Positions 12,300-24,644 of a stretch of DNA of 64,000 nucleotides are shown here, one piece after another; position 1 is the first letter of the stretch, and every line of letters starts with the position of its first letter. The notes below the pieces were generated by a model. That model did no database searches, was not told the origin of the DNA, and saw nothing but the letters and a program-made list of their open reading frames with translations. This DNA is from Microplitis mediator (Eukaryota > Arthropoda > Insecta > Hymenoptera > Braconidae). The stretch is from contig NC_079969.1 of the NCBI RefSeq assembly GCF_029852145.1, positions 18,223,798 to 18,287,797 of the forward strand, written 5' to 3'. Made by a program: the position numbers and the translations under genes.

Positions 12300-12960
12300 C
12301 TTATTACAAATATAAACGAATAATAATTACACAGAACAGTAATTTATTATTAAAGTATTATTCACAAATAGTAGTAACTAAACAAACGGTATTACGAATA
12401 TAATATCTCACAGTTGTTAATACATACAGAATTACAACTAACACAATATTTGTTACACATAAAATGATAACAATAAATTAATAATAATAAATGATATTAA
12501 TCGTAGTATACAATTGCCCGATAATATTAATAATAAACTATGATTAAATAATATACGAGTACTACGGTAAACTAGGCTCGAGAACGAATCCACGGTCAAC
12601 AGGAAAACTTGTACTCGCACAACGAATGCTCAATCAGAACTAACTAACTCAACTAGTACCAAACTCTGTACTTTTCGTTAAAAACCTTTTTGTCAAAATA
12701 TTCAAAGAAGGACAACCGTCTCATATTATCTTACTATCTTGTCCTCTGTGTCTTACTATACCCATCCTGTGACCGTGGCTACGTTTGGTGAACAGATGTC
12801 ACAGCGAGCCTAAGCCTCCCGTAATAAACATAATCTGCTTAAGTTGTAAACAACTAGAACTTAAATTTTATTATTTAATTGTTACTATAAAAACTAGTCT
12901 CGACTGTTGGAAATTTCCCGTCCTATTGGAAAACCCCGTTTTATTCTTTCATCTCCGACA
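12234..12960 (-). repeat. 5' LTR of the young gypsy element
   Basis: Same 727 bp as 6684-7410. Promoter and start of transcription should lie here. Its last 66 bases (12299-12234) code for the Gag N-terminus. Confidence 0.93.
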
Positions 12961-13263
12961 TATATATATATATATATATAGTAATATTTGCTCAGATCCA
13001 ATTATATATAAGCAGATATAAGGCTTTATGTCCATGCAGACATACTTATATCCAAGCATATATAAGTACACATAGTTATATCTGCTCAGACCCAGCTGTA
13101 TGTATGTGGGTATACAGGTAAAAATAATTCATATCCAAGCAGATATATGTATATCCAAGAATTGATGACTATATCCAGAAATGTGTATCTATATGTAGTC
13201 ATATTTGGTCAGATCCTATAATATTTGAATACAGGTAAGGTTTCTGAATTGATGAACTGTCGG
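12961..13263. repeat. TA tract and degenerate tatatccaagcag minisatellite
   Basis: A short TA run is followed by loosely repeated units such as tatatccaagcatatataag. No gene seen. Confidence 0.5.
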
Positions 13264-14342
13264 CCCGTGTAAAAAAGTTCGGGAATTCCGGTGATTAGTC
13301 GGCAGAATTCCTAAGGAATTCATATTTGTGTCAAAATAGGACTTCTGGATGAATTTCGGTTGAAAACTAGAAATGCAATTTATCGTAACGGATGGTGAGA
13401 ATTTCAGTCAAAAAAAGTAATACCAGCTGAACGTACATAATTGCAGAAAGATGCAGTTAAGAAAAATAATGTAGGATTTCCCAGATAAAAAGAAAAGTTT
13501 AATCTGGAAAAAATTATTGTCAATAGTAACCGATAGGAAATTGTTGATTCAGTGTCTTACAGGCAATAATTCATCGGAATTCGATCGTTCTTTAAATGAA
13601 TTAACAGGTATTTCATTTATACCGATGCCCTAAAATTTCTTTTCGATCACCGGATATATTCTGGAGGAATTTTTATAATACTCCGGTGAAATTATTGGCA
13701 GTAGACTGAATCAAAAATTAAAATTTTTTACTTTAAGAATAAATCACTGAATATTCATGTAATTTTCCGCTAAAAGTCGGCTGGAATTTCGACGGAACTT
13801 TATATGAATTCATTCAGAATCTATCCGGTGTTCAAGAAGAAATTTTAGGACATCAGTATAACTGAAAAATCTGTTGACTTTACTTGAAGACCGCTTGAAT
13901 TTCGATGAATTATTGGCAGAAAACTGAATCAAGAATTTTTATTTTCTACTTCAAAAATAATTCATTGAATATTCATGTACTTTTCCGCTAGAAATCAGCT
14001 GAAATTTTACCGGAGCTTTATAAGAATTCCTCCAGAATTTATCCGGTGTTCAACAAGAAATTTGAGGGCATCGGTATAAATTAAATACGGTATACGGTAT
14101 AAATAAAAACCTTTTTTTTATCTGGGAAATCCTACATTATTTTTCTTATCTGCATCTTTCTGCAATTATGTACGTTCAGCTGATATTACTTTTTTTGACT
14201 AAATTCTCATTATCCGTTACGACAAAATTGCATTTCTGATTTTCATCCAAAATTTATCCGGAAGTCCTATTTTGACCCAAATATGAATTCTTCAGGAATT
14301 CTGCCGACTAACCGCTGGAATTCCCGAACTTTTTTACACGGG
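13264..14342. mobile_element. Foldback MITE with about 230-bp arms
   Basis: Ends CCCGTGTAAAAAAGTTCGGG (13264) and its complement (to 14342). The arms stay complementary for about 230 bp, through tacgttcagctg and the centre-proximal atcctacattat. The middle contains a roughly 200-bp imperfect tandem duplication (about 13690-13860 and 13905-14085). No transposase. Confidence 0.8.
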
Positions 14343-14510
14343 GGGGTTCTACTGCGAACAAGACAATAAATACAGAGTTTTTTTGTCGAATTATACACGA
14401 AATCTGAGTGATATACAAGAATTAAAAATTTTTATCCAAGCAGATATAAATATTCCCGAAAATAAATTATTACACATTGGTAGGATTATATCTATTTTCA
14501 TTTAACTATA
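14343..14510. other. Unassigned AT-rich flank
   Basis: No gene or repeat structure recognised. Confidence 0.4.
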
Positions 14511-14512
14511 TA

Positions 14513-16128
14513 CACTTATCCAACAAATGAAAGGAACAAAAAAATTTTATAAATTTTTTAGTGATTTTTGGAAGGCTGTATTTTCGTGAAAAATAATCGT
14601 ACCGAAAAAACAAAAAAAGCAAATTGAAGCTTGAAATCTTTAGTTTAAAGATCTTCCAGCAAAATATTTTTTCGAGCCACGGTTTTTGTGGAATCATAAG
14701 AAAAAGGTCGCGACAAAATTTTTCTAAATTTTTTGGTTTTGTTTTTAAGGTCTATGGGACCGGGAAAAATTAAAAAAAAAAACAAATTTATGGCTCTCTT
14801 AGGAAATTTATTCAGCTACAATTTGCTTTTTTTTGTATCTCTGTACGTCAATTTGCTGCTGAGATATCAGCCTTCAAATGAAAAAGGATCCTTATGTCTT
14901 TGATTATTGATACCTCAGCAAATAATGGCCGCACAGTAATTTACAGGGCAGTTTAAGAAACTTGAATAAATTCTCTACAAGCTCCATTTTCGATTTTTTC
15001 TAAACAAAAAAGTGTTTTTTATCCTTGATATCCATTTGAAAAACCCTTAAAAAATGGCCATTTTCTGGTTTTTTAGTCGACACATCGCTACTCTGTAAAT
15101 ATTGATAAAAAAAATAATGTTACCAGGTAATTTTACAGCTTAATGTACCCTCAAAAACCCTGGAAATTTTCAGATTGATCTATTGAACCGTTTGTCCGGT
15201 TCGATTACTCAAAGTTTTACAAAACAATTAAAGGAAAAAGTTTTGTTCCTCAATTTGTGTAATCATTACCAAAATGAAAAAATTAATTTTTCTCGGATTT
15301 TCTTTCATTTTTGCGTTAGTTATTCAGTAAATGTAAGGTAAAGAGAAAAAAAAAATTTTTTTCCGAAAAACGAAAAAATAAAAAAAAAAAACTGAATAAA
15401 ACGTAAAAGAAAAAAAGTAAAAAAATTCTTGTTTTATCTCGTTTTTCGGGAAAAAAAATTTTTTTTGGGCAAAACTGCCCTTTAAATTACTGTGCGGCCA
15501 TTTTTTGCTAAGATATCAATAATCAAAGACAAAAGGATCCTTTTTCATTTGAAGGCTGATATCTCTGCAGCAAATTGACGTACAGAGAAACAAAAACAAG
15601 CAAATTGTAGCTGATTAAATTTCCTAAGCGAACCATGAAATTGTTTTTTTGAAAAAAATTTTTCTGCCCTCCGGCCGGAAAGTGGCAACTTTCTAGCCGC
15701 TGCCCTAAACGAAGTTGCAACTTTCCGTCGAGCAGAAAAATCGTATACGCACCTTGGCCAGTAAAAAAGAAAGCCTCAGACCACATGTTTGTCAGCCTCG
15801 GCTTCGCCTCGGCCAACAATTACATGTGCTCTGAGACTTTCCTTATTTTACTGGCCTAGGTTTGTAATATACTATTCCCGGCCCCGTAGACCTTAAAAAC
15901 AAAACTAAAAAATTTAGAAAAATTTTGTCTCGACCTTTTTTTTATGATTCCGCAAAAACCGTGGCTTGAAAAAATATTTCGCTGAAAGATCACCAAACTT
16001 GAAATTTCGAGCTTCAATTTGCTTTTTTTGTTTTTTCGATACGATCATTTTTCATGAAAATACAGCCTTCCAAAAATCACAAAAAAATTTATAAAATTTT
16101 CTTGTTCCTTTAATTTTTTGGATAAGTG
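14513..16128. mobile_element. Foldback element with TA duplication (mariner-like ends)
   Basis: Ends CACTTATCCAACAAATGAAA (14513) and an imperfect complement to 16128, flanked by TA (14511-14512, 16129-16130). The arms (about 14513-14960 and 15466-16128) carry matching blocks such as the ggatcc-containing segment near 14888 and 15535. A related end sits at about 30300-30530. The right arm is interrupted by a GC-rich insert (15660-15885). No transposase frame. Confidence 0.75.
15660..15885. mobile_element. GC-rich nested insert with its own inverted repeat
   Basis: About 225 bp of markedly higher GC interrupting the right arm of the surrounding element; the left arm lacks it. Inside, ccttggccagtaaaa and ttttactggcctaggt form an inverted pair around gcctcggcttcgcctcggcc, and a second pair uses gcaactttc. 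The abrupt composition change and absence from the partner arm support a separate insertion. Origin unknown. Confidence 0.6.
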
Positions 16129-16364
16129 TAGATTAAGGTGAATAAAACATATTTAGTCCCATGTAATAGATAGAAGTTTACGAAAATATTCATAATTATT
16201 TTAATTATATGTAATAATATCATATTTCTATTTACTTAAATATCAATTGACTTTTGATATATGTTATACATAGGTTCTCCAAAGCATTAAGAGGTAATAG
16301 CAATAAGATCCAAGGTGTGAGTAGATATTGTTTTTAGAATGGTCTAAAGTGTAATATATTTATA

Positions 16365-16620
16365 TATGGGAAATTCTACGCCAAATTAACCACTTTTGAA
16401 CCCGTCCCCTTTAGATTTGGCTGAAAATTTTTTCTCTTTTTCTACCCCATCAAAAACGTGTCTCATAATTGTTTCAAATTCTTTCACCCAACCGAAAAAA
16501 AGTTATAAATTTTTGAAAAAAATGGCTTTTTTTATTTTTAACAGCTATAACTTTTTCAAAACTCAACTGATTGGGACGTTTTTTTTGATTCGAAATTTTT
16601 GTTTTTAAATGATCTTTTGA
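16365..16620. repeat. Fragment of the foldback family seen at 1-4595
   Basis: Matches the arm block of 1-600 and 30795-31037 (ccaaattaaccacttttgaa followed by a conserved T-rich stretch). The apparent peptide similarity between copies arises from repeat DNA, not from a gene. Confidence 0.6.
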
Positions 16621-16699
16621 AAAAAAAAAAATTATTGTAACCCATCTTCATTGTTTTTTCGTAGGTTGTTAGAAAAAATCCAAAACTTTTCGATGTTTA

Positions 16700-17440
16700 C
16701 CATTTTCGATTTTTTTTTTTTATATAAAACTTTAACATTTTCTGCAGATCCTCAAATTTTTTCAGAGTGATGTTATTTCGATTCATATTTTTTTTTCCAA
16801 TTGAAAAAAAAAATTTTTTACAACTAGCCTTATTTCTCATAACACCATGCTTAAAATTTTGGAGAGTACTCAGAAAACTTTCAAATTTGGAAAAAAAAAT
16901 CAAAACAATAAATTTAAATGGTAATCATCGAAATAATTTGAATTTTGTTCGAAAAATCAAGTTTAAAAGTAAAAGGACCTTTTGAATATTTTTTTTCAAT
17001 TTTTTTTTTTAAAACTACATTTAAAAACGAAGAAAATCATAGAAAAAAGTTTTTGTTTGGTCTATTTTTGGACAGGTGCTGGCAATTAAAAAAAAAATTT
17101 TTTAACCATAAAACAATGAGTGTACAGGAATTTCTTTGAATTGTCAGCATCTGTCCAAAAATGAACCAAACGAATACTATTTATTTTCATTTCCTTCGTT
17201 TTTAAATCTAGTTTTCAGAAAAAAATACAAAAAAATTATTCAGAAGGTCCTTCTATTTTTAAACTTGATATTTCGAATAAATTTCAAATAATTTCGAGGA
17301 TGACCATTTAAATTTATTGTTTTTATTTTTTTTTTCTAAATTTGGAAGTTTCCTAAGCATCCTCAAAAATTTAAAGCATTATGCATTGAGAAATAAGGCT
17401 AGTTGTAAAAAATTTTTTTTTTCAATTGGAAAAAAAAGGC
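16700..17440. repeat. Palindromic AT-rich repeat
   Basis: Arms about 16790-17080 and 17140-17440 are inverted copies; for example caactagccttatttctcat at 16821 and its complement near 17385. The centre is near 17110. 16129-16364 and 17441-17714 show nothing recognisable. Confidence 0.75.
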
Positions 17441-17714
17441 CATTCGGCAGGCGAATGGGAGGTAGATTTTCCAATTAATCTATCCAAAAAGTTACATATA
17501 TACATATCTTGTAATTCATGTTAGTGTATAGTCGTGATATGAAATTAGGCTCGTTTTCTTAGAGTGAGGGTAAAAAAAGATAACGACTATTTTCGATAGA
17601 GAACTTCAGATAGTTGATTTGACAAAACATTATATAGGTAATGTATTAAACTAACCTTCACGTAAACAAAGTATAGAAAATTTACTTAGTATGAGATCAT
17701 AATTGTAATCGCTA

Positions 17715-18775
17715 TAACGATGGCAAGATCAGTGATAATCATAGGGATTAGAGGTTCATTTGATACATCATAAATAATAAAAGAAATACTTCTAAAATAT
17801 AAAATAGCTTTGAAATTTACAGGTTATTTTATTCACAATAAAATCCAACTGAAAAAATTGTATTATAATGGGAAATGCATAAGTTAGGTAGAATGAACAC
17901 CATATTTGCAACATTTGTTGATTCTAGTAGAATTTTCAAGGCCATCAAATTATTGGAAGAAATGGTCAAAACATAAAGTTTAAGGTCAAATATTAAAGCT
18001 TACTAAACAAGCTTTGTGATACTTTTTACTGAAATTGTCTATCAGTTTTAGTTCTGATGTTATATGAACTTCAACAGTGGATAAAAACTGATTTTTTCGA
18101 AAAATCGTGAAAATTTCAAACAAACATTACTTCAAAAGTAATTGACTGATTTAGCTCTTTTTCGAATTTGATCAAAATAATCTGCTATAGAATAAGCGTG
18201 AAAAATTTCATTAAGATCCGATAAGAACTGTGGGTACTATCGAATGACAAGACCAGTGATAATCATAGGGATTAGAGGTACATTCGATACATCATAAATA
18301 ATAAAAGAAATACTTTTAAAATATAAAATAGCAGTGTAATTTACAGGTTATTTTGTGCACAATAAAATACAATTGATGAAACTGGATTATAATGGGACAA
18401 GCATAAGTTATGTGGATTGAAAACCATATTTTCAACATTTTTTGATTCCATTAAAATTTTCAAGGCTATCAAATTATTGGAAGAAATGGTTAAAATATAA
18501 AGGTTAAGGTTATAAATTAAAGCTTATTAGTCAAGCTTTAAAATACTTTCTACAGAAATTATCCATCAGTTTTAGTTTTAAAGTTATATGGACTTTAAAA
18601 GTGATTAAAAACTGATTTTTTCAAAAAATCGTTAAAATTTCAAACAGCCATGACTTCTAAACTAATTGGCTGATTTAGCCCATCTTCGAACTCAACCGTG
18701 GTAATTACACATAAAATAAGTGTGGAAAATTTCATTAAGATCGGATTAGAATTGTAGTCACAATCGTGTCCTCAA
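17715..18775. repeat. 524-bp tandem duplication
   Basis: Two head-to-tail copies with a period of about 524 bp (agtgataatcatagggatta at 17731 and 18255), visibly diverged. An inverted partial relative lies at about 36914-37100. No ORF of note. Family unknown. Confidence 0.8.
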
Positions 18776-18808
18776 AAGTCCGTTATATTACATAAATATA
18801 TCTACATA

Positions 18809-19361
18809 CAGTAAAACCTGTATAAGTGAGACTTGAAGGGACTAAGATTTTTTTCTCACTTATAGAGGTTTCTCACTTACCCGAGTTTCTTGCACAGAGA
18901 GGGTAACTCAGATAGACGAGGTCAGAGAATAATAAATAGAAATAGGGAATATTCATAACCACATTGTATAATGAAATACAGTAATTCACTTATAACTTCG
19001 ATTTTTCGGTTGCCGACAGATGATGTAATTTTCCTCTTGACATTTTGGCTCTGACTAATGAATGATACTGAATGACTGAAGAAGAATGAATAGATTCGAA
19101 ATGCCATAATAGATAGAAAAGATAAAGTAATTTGCAAACAAACAGGTGACGAATACTAAATACGCATTAATGAACGCATACTAAAAGATTGCCAATACAA
19201 TAGGATAAATAGCTTTAAATATGAGAGAAAAGAACTAGTAAGTCCTGAAAAAATTGCTCACTTAAAGAGATTTTTCAGTGCAAAGGTACCGGAACCTGAG
19301 AAAAAGTCTCACTTATAGAGGTTTTTCACTTATCCAGGTCCTACTTATCCAGGTTTGACTG
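18809..19361. mobile_element. Pogo/Tigger-like MITE
   Basis: Starts CAGTAAAACCTGTATAAGTG and ends as the complement of CAGTCAAACCTGGATAAGTA, with TA on both sides (18807-18808, 19362-19363). The CAGT...AACCT ends and TA target are typical of pogo-type MITEs. 553 bp, no transposase. Confidence 0.75.
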
Positions 19362-19369
19362 TATATATA

Positions 19370-19620
19370 TGTAGCGTTGCTACTAGGTGACGCGATCGAT
19401 AAAATTCGACAGTCTCCGTCGAACATCGATTTTTTCATTTATCCATCTCCTCCACATTCGGAAAGACAATAAGTAATAGAGCGCTGGAGTGCATATACGC
19501 ATCCAATCATTTTTCCTTTACTGTATACTTACAATCACTATGTTACTTTCGTTTATTTAAATAAAACATTTGTTTAAATTAATTAGTTGATTTTAATAAT
19601 TTATATTATTACCCCAACCA
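19370..19620 (+). repeat. 5' LTR of the CsRn1-like element
   Basis: About 251 bp. The end is placed at AACCA, a few bases before the primer site. The left side abuts TA repeats next to the MITE. Confidence 0.8.
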
Positions 19621-19626
19621 CTAAAT

Positions 19627-19640
19627 TGGTGACCCCGACG
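19627..19640 (+). promoter_or_regulatory. Primer binding site, tRNA-Trp type
   Basis: TGGTGACCCCGACG is complementary to the 3' end of tRNA-Trp, the usual primer of CsRn1/Kabuki elements. It lies 6 bases after the LTR. Confidence 0.8.
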
Positions 19641-20160
19641 ATCTCTATTTAAGGGAAGCGTCAAACACGTGCATTACACAGTGTAAAATTTTCGCGAGTT
19701 CTCGTGTTGTTTTTGCTGCGAATATTTTGTCGCGTTGCTGATTAATCGGCGAGACCGTGATTTTTCATTCACAGCTAATTTTGTGTGAATTTATTTATTA
19801 ATTAGTACAGTGAATTTTTTATCATTGTGCAGTTTTTCATATTTTATCACCACTGTTGCATTGCGGGACATCTTATGGACGTTATGCCGCATCAGTGTTA
19901 ATTCGAGGGACCTTTAGTGCGAATCGAATAGTGATAAAAGTTTTTTCGCGCTGAAAATAAAATTGCCTATTTCGTGCAGTGTCGCGTTAAATTTTTCAGT
20001 AGCTACGTCATCGGAAATAGTTTCCAGGATTAAGCCAGAGAGTCAGCCGAACATTCCTGAGTGATGAGTCATCGCTGGATACGTAGTAAAATTAAAATAA
20101 AATAATTTTAAGTGCAGGTGATATTATTTGAAATATTATTTTTATATTTTATATTTTAAA

Positions 20161-20406
20161 ATGTACGCATCCGCCGCAGGGGAACTCACTGCTTTGCGTA
20201 AGCAATTTGCACTGTTGATTGCCGAGTATAGCGAAATGCTTGCACAGGAGCAACTTCCAAATACACGATCCAGAGCATATCAACACCATCGTCCTCGGAA
20301 AATTAAAAAATTCGATTATTGCTGGTATCATTACAAGCATGGTAAGAATGCCCGATCATGCGCACCCGGCTGTAAATGGCAGGGAAATGCCAACGAGAAT
20401 CACTAG
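20161..20406 (+). pseudogene. gag: Gag remnant of the CsRn1-like element
   Basis: About 82 codons from ATG at 20161 to a stop at 20404. Only the N-terminal few residues and the C-terminal basic region remain. The end has the Cys/His pattern CWYHYKHGKNARSCAPGC seen in CsRn1-type Gag in place of CCHC knuckles. At about a quarter of normal length it has lost the capsid core by internal deletion. The leader 19641-20160 is non-coding. Confidence 0.65.
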
Positions 20407-20439
20407 CGGCGGAGAGTGATTCTCAATTGATTTCATGCC

Positions 20440-22825
20440 GATTATTTATTAAAGATCGAGTCACTGGGACCGAGTTTCTCATGGACACTGGCTCGGATTT
20501 ATCAGTTTTTCCTTGCGGCTCGATGAAATCGCAAACAACTCCCATAGATTATTAGTTTTATGCCGCAAACGGCACGATTATCGAAACCTATGGTTTATCA
20601 TCACAAACGCTGAATCTCGGACTGCGTTGAGATTTCACGTGGAATTTTTTTGTTGCCGATGTCACCAAACCGATACTTGGGGCTGATTTTTTGAGTCATT
20701 ATGACTTGCTAGTCGACCTCGAACGCAAATGCTTACTCGACGGCATTACAGGTTCGATATCATCCGGTTATTTCCACGCAACAACAGCATTGGACGAAAT
20801 CAAGGCTGTGGATAGTGATTCCGTTTATATGAAACTGCTACGTGAGTCCGACGATATCACACGACCTGATCCGTCCGACAATAAGAAAAGAAAACATTCA
20901 ACGGTGCATCATATTCGTACAACACCTGGTCCACCTGTTTCTAGCAAAGCTCGTCGCTTATCGCCTGACAAATCAAAAATAGCTGAAGACGAGTTCCGTA
21001 AAATGATTGAGCAAGGCATTTGTCGGCCATCGCAGAGTGCTTAGTCATCGCCATTATACATGGTCCAGAAAAAGGACGATGGATGGAGACCATGTGGCGA
21101 TTATTGCCCATTAAATGACCGTACTCTTATCGATTACCATGCGCTTCGATATATGGATGATTTTGCCGCATATTTACATGGGAAACGAATCTTCTCTGTC
21201 GTTGATTTTACCAAAGCTTTCCTCCAACTTCGAGTAGCTCCAGAAGATGTCGAGAAAACAGCTATTATCACTTCGTTTGGCTTATTGGAGTTTTTATACA
21301 TGACTTTTGGACTCAAAAATGCAGCACAGACGTTCCAAAGATTTATCGACGAAATCACCCGTAATCTGGATTTTGTATTTCCATATATCGACGATATACT
21401 AGTCGCATCCAAAGACGAAGAGGAGCATTTAAAACACCTCAAGATATTATTTCAACGTCTTCGTGATTATGAACTAGTAATAAACGTTCCGAAGTGCCAG
21501 CCAGGCAAAACCGAAGTTAAATTCCTCGGTTATTTAATCAACGAACACGGCATTAAACCATTGCCGGAAAAAGTTGAGGCTATCGTTAATCTCCAGCCTC
21601 CAAAAACCGTTAAAGCACTTCACGGATTCCTCGGCACAATTAATTTCTACAGAAAGTTCATTAAGAACGCTGCAGAAATTTTAGCGCCGTTAAATAAAGT
21701 ACTGGAAGGACTGAAAATCAAAGGATCGCATCCTGTCAACTGGACAGCTGATTTGCGAATCGCTTTTGATGCTGCTAAAAGATCTCTCGCTGATGAAACA
21801 CTTCTCGTGCATCCAAGAACCGATGTGGATTGGGCAGTTTTTACCGATGCATCAGAAATCGGGATCAGTGTCGTCCTCCAGCAACGCATAAACAATGACT
21901 GGCAGCCACTGGCTTTCTTTAGCCGGAAATTACAGCCGTCGATCCAAAAATTGTCGACTTATGATCGAGAACTACACGCGATCTACGAAGCCGTGAGACA
22001 TTTCTGGCATATTTTCAAAGGTCAACACGTAACGATCTACACAAATCACAAACCGCTCCAACACGCATTTAAACAGCGTACGGAGAGAGCTTCATCATGG
22101 CAATTCCGCCGTTTGGATTTCATCGGTCAATTTACAACTGACATTAGACATGTGTCGGGCAACGACAATATTGTCGCTGACACATTATCATGAGTCGAAG
22201 CAGTGTCTACTGCCATTAAATCGGAAGAACTTGCCGATGCACAGAAGCAAGATCTCGAGCTTCAACAACTGCTGCAACAGACAACTGCGTTGCAGCTTCG
22301 ACGAATCAATATCGACAACGGTTTAGCATTGTACTGTGATATTGCATCAGGTACGGTGGGACCATACGTTTCAGAGCCGCTTAGAAAGAAGGTGTTTAAT
22401 TCATTGTACTCGCTAGCTCATCCTGGAATCGAAGGATCATTAAAAATGGTCTCCAAACGATACGTCTGGCCATCGATTAATAAAGATTGCCGTGAATGGG
22501 CGAAATCTTGCATCGATTGTCAGAAAAACGAAATTCAGAGACACGTGTCATCGCCGATCGCCAGTTTTGAATCTCCAACTGAACGATTCGAGCACATACA
22601 CATCGATCCAGTGTCTTTAAAAACGTCAAGAGGCTTTGATCAATGCTTGACTATCATCGACTGATTCACGAGGTTTCCTGAGGCTGTCCCGTTATAAAAT
22701 GGAACTGCAGAGACGATAGCACACGCACTATCGCTGCACTAGATTTCACGCCACGGAGTACCGAAACGCATAACTTCGGACCAAGGTCCGCAATTTAAAT
22801 CGTCATTATTCCAGTCGCTTATAAC
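20440..22825 (+). pseudogene. pol: Pol pseudogene, 5' part (protease, RT, RNase H, integrase start)
   Basis: Reading through stops gives an aspartic protease (MDTGSDLSVF, about 20480), reverse transcriptase with a YIDD box (about 21385), RNase H (FTDASEIGIS, about 21840) and the integrase N-terminal finger (HPGIEGSLK... CIDCQ). Integrase breaks off at the inserted LTR after FQSL. In-frame stops lie near 20551, 20628, 21042, 22191 and 22662, with more near 22695-22740. Most could arise by one C-to-T or G-to-A change (CGA to TGA, TGG to TAG). The longest open stretch, 21060-22193, is only a fragment. Non-functional. Confidence 0.9.
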
Positions 22826-24644
22826 TGGGTACCCCTCGACTTCCGTGGTCTTGACGACGAGGCTTACGAGGTCACAATTTGGACACCTTTTGAACTCAAA
22901 AGTTCTTAGGGCGCCACTGAGAGTAAAATTGCACGATCTCTCAGTATCGTGTGCAAGGCAAACAAAGCAGAGAATGAGAGAAATCTCAAGGATGAGTCCG
23001 AAAATCTCCTTATCAAGGCTGGACCACACAGCTGCAGAGTTGGGTTCTAATATTAATTTAATCAATCACTTAATGAGTGGTCGTCAGACTCAACATCATT
23101 AGTCGATCAAGAATAACTATTTCAATAAATTAAATAAAATATATCCAAATTTATTTATGACAATTTTGTGGCAAACAGATATGTTCTCTAATTTAACATT
23201 TAACATTTTTAACAATAATAAATCTTTAAATTTCCCGACAATATTAACGTGTTTTAAAATTTAATTAATTTTCAATTTAACATAAATTTCTCAAATTATA
23301 ATAACAATTATCACTTATTCTAAATAATTTGCTGGCGAGGTAAAATCTATTCTAAATCATACATACACACTCTGTCCGCAATTATAATTTTTCAATGCCG
23401 CAAGTTCTGGGTTGACTTTTTGAACCTGAATTTTATTTTAATTATTTTTTATCCTAATAAATTTTATTTAAATAAAGTTTCCAATGATGCGGTCGGTGAG
23501 ACTCAGCACCAAGGTCACAATATTTAATAAGACGCTACTAACTAAATTTCAGCACCTTCTAGAGAACGGTCTGTGGGACTCAGTATCTCTAAAAGAATAC
23601 CTGCTAAATTAAATTATTACTGAATTCTAAATTTATTAATTATTAATTAATTAACCAGTGGTCGTTAGACTCAACTGAATTAATTACTTAATACGACACT
23701 ACCTAACAAAGACAAACCCAGACACTTAAACAATATGGTGACCGAATGCTCTCGAACCCACGCCGTAAAATTCACTATTTCTTTTTTTAATTTGTATTTT
23801 ACCCTGAATAACTTAATTATACAATTTTCCCGATAATCGTAACTTTCTAATAAAATTTATAATATACACTTAAATTTTTCCTTTACAACAATAAAACCGG
23901 ACTATTATTCATTACCAAAATTTTCTATTAAAATGTGGGTGACTCGCCTCCGCCATTACATGTCCACTGAACGTTCTGCTGTTGTATTTGACTCGTCGTC
24001 GTACTCCTTAGCTTGTGACGCAGATCTTGCCTTCCTGAGTATAATGATATCTCTATATAAAGAAACCAGGAGAATGTTGAATTTATATACGCGGTCTTTA
24101 GACTCAGCGTATTAATTATTTGGAAAACTGGCTTTCACTGCAGCCACAGCTACAAAGACGTTATTTTAAAGATGATTTGTTCGGGGTCAAATTAAGACGC
24201 ACCGAGACGACGATGTCCAATAAGTTAATATATAATTGGGGTCTTTCAACTCACCATAGCAGCAACGTGATGTTAAGACTCACTCTTATAAATGCTTGTG
24301 TAATGTATGGCTGATCTTAAGTTGACTGATTGCCAGCAGCACCAGGCAGTGAGTGTCGCAACTTGCAACTCTGAGTAACTACGAAGCCGCGAAGTCCCCA
24401 CTCTCGGATGATGTCAGTACCGTATACTTCTGTATAAAATTTATTGTCAACCTATAACAGGCGGGACTCGGGGCCCCTCATGGGACCCATTTGTCACACG
24501 GCCGAAAGATTTTAACCAATCAATAACAGTCCCAGTATTAATTTATTTGACGGCGTGGGGGCAACGGTAATGCGTGGGCCGAGAGCGCAGTCGAATAAAA
24601 ATTCAAATAAAATAATTAATTAAATTTAAACAATCCCTGTTACA
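22826..24644 (-). mobile_element. Solo LTR inserted in the integrase domain
   Basis: A 1.8 kb block starting TGGGTACCCC and ending CCCTGTTACA interrupts integrase; coding resumes at 24645 with LLKMYGIKR. On the minus strand it starts TGTAACAGGG, like the 2-kb LTR family, and near its other end has GGCGCCCTAAG, also found there, so it looks like a relative. It carries about seven degenerate copies of a motif like GGTCnnTnAGACTCA (about 23072, 23491, 23566, 23656, 24090, 24239, 24272). I could not find a clean target duplication. Confidence 0.65.

Larger units (their letters stand above)
6684..12960 (-). mobile_element. Young, apparently intact Ty3/gypsy LTR retrotransposon
   Basis: Two direct 727-bp LTRs flank one uninterrupted Gag-Pol frame on the minus strand. 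Comparing the LTRs by eye I found one substitution (about 7272 against 12822), so insertion is recent. The LTRs run TG...CA. The gag start codon lies inside the 5' LTR, 66 bases before its end. A 13-base stretch right after the LTR (TCAGAAGTGGGAT) resembles the complement of tRNA-Leu near its 3' end. No clear polypurine tract was seen next to the 3' LTR. It may be autonomous and active. Confidence 0.92.

Noticed and set aside
15523..15819. 98-codon frame across the GC-rich insert
   Set aside because: It runs through the insert border and inverted repeats, with no recognisable domain.
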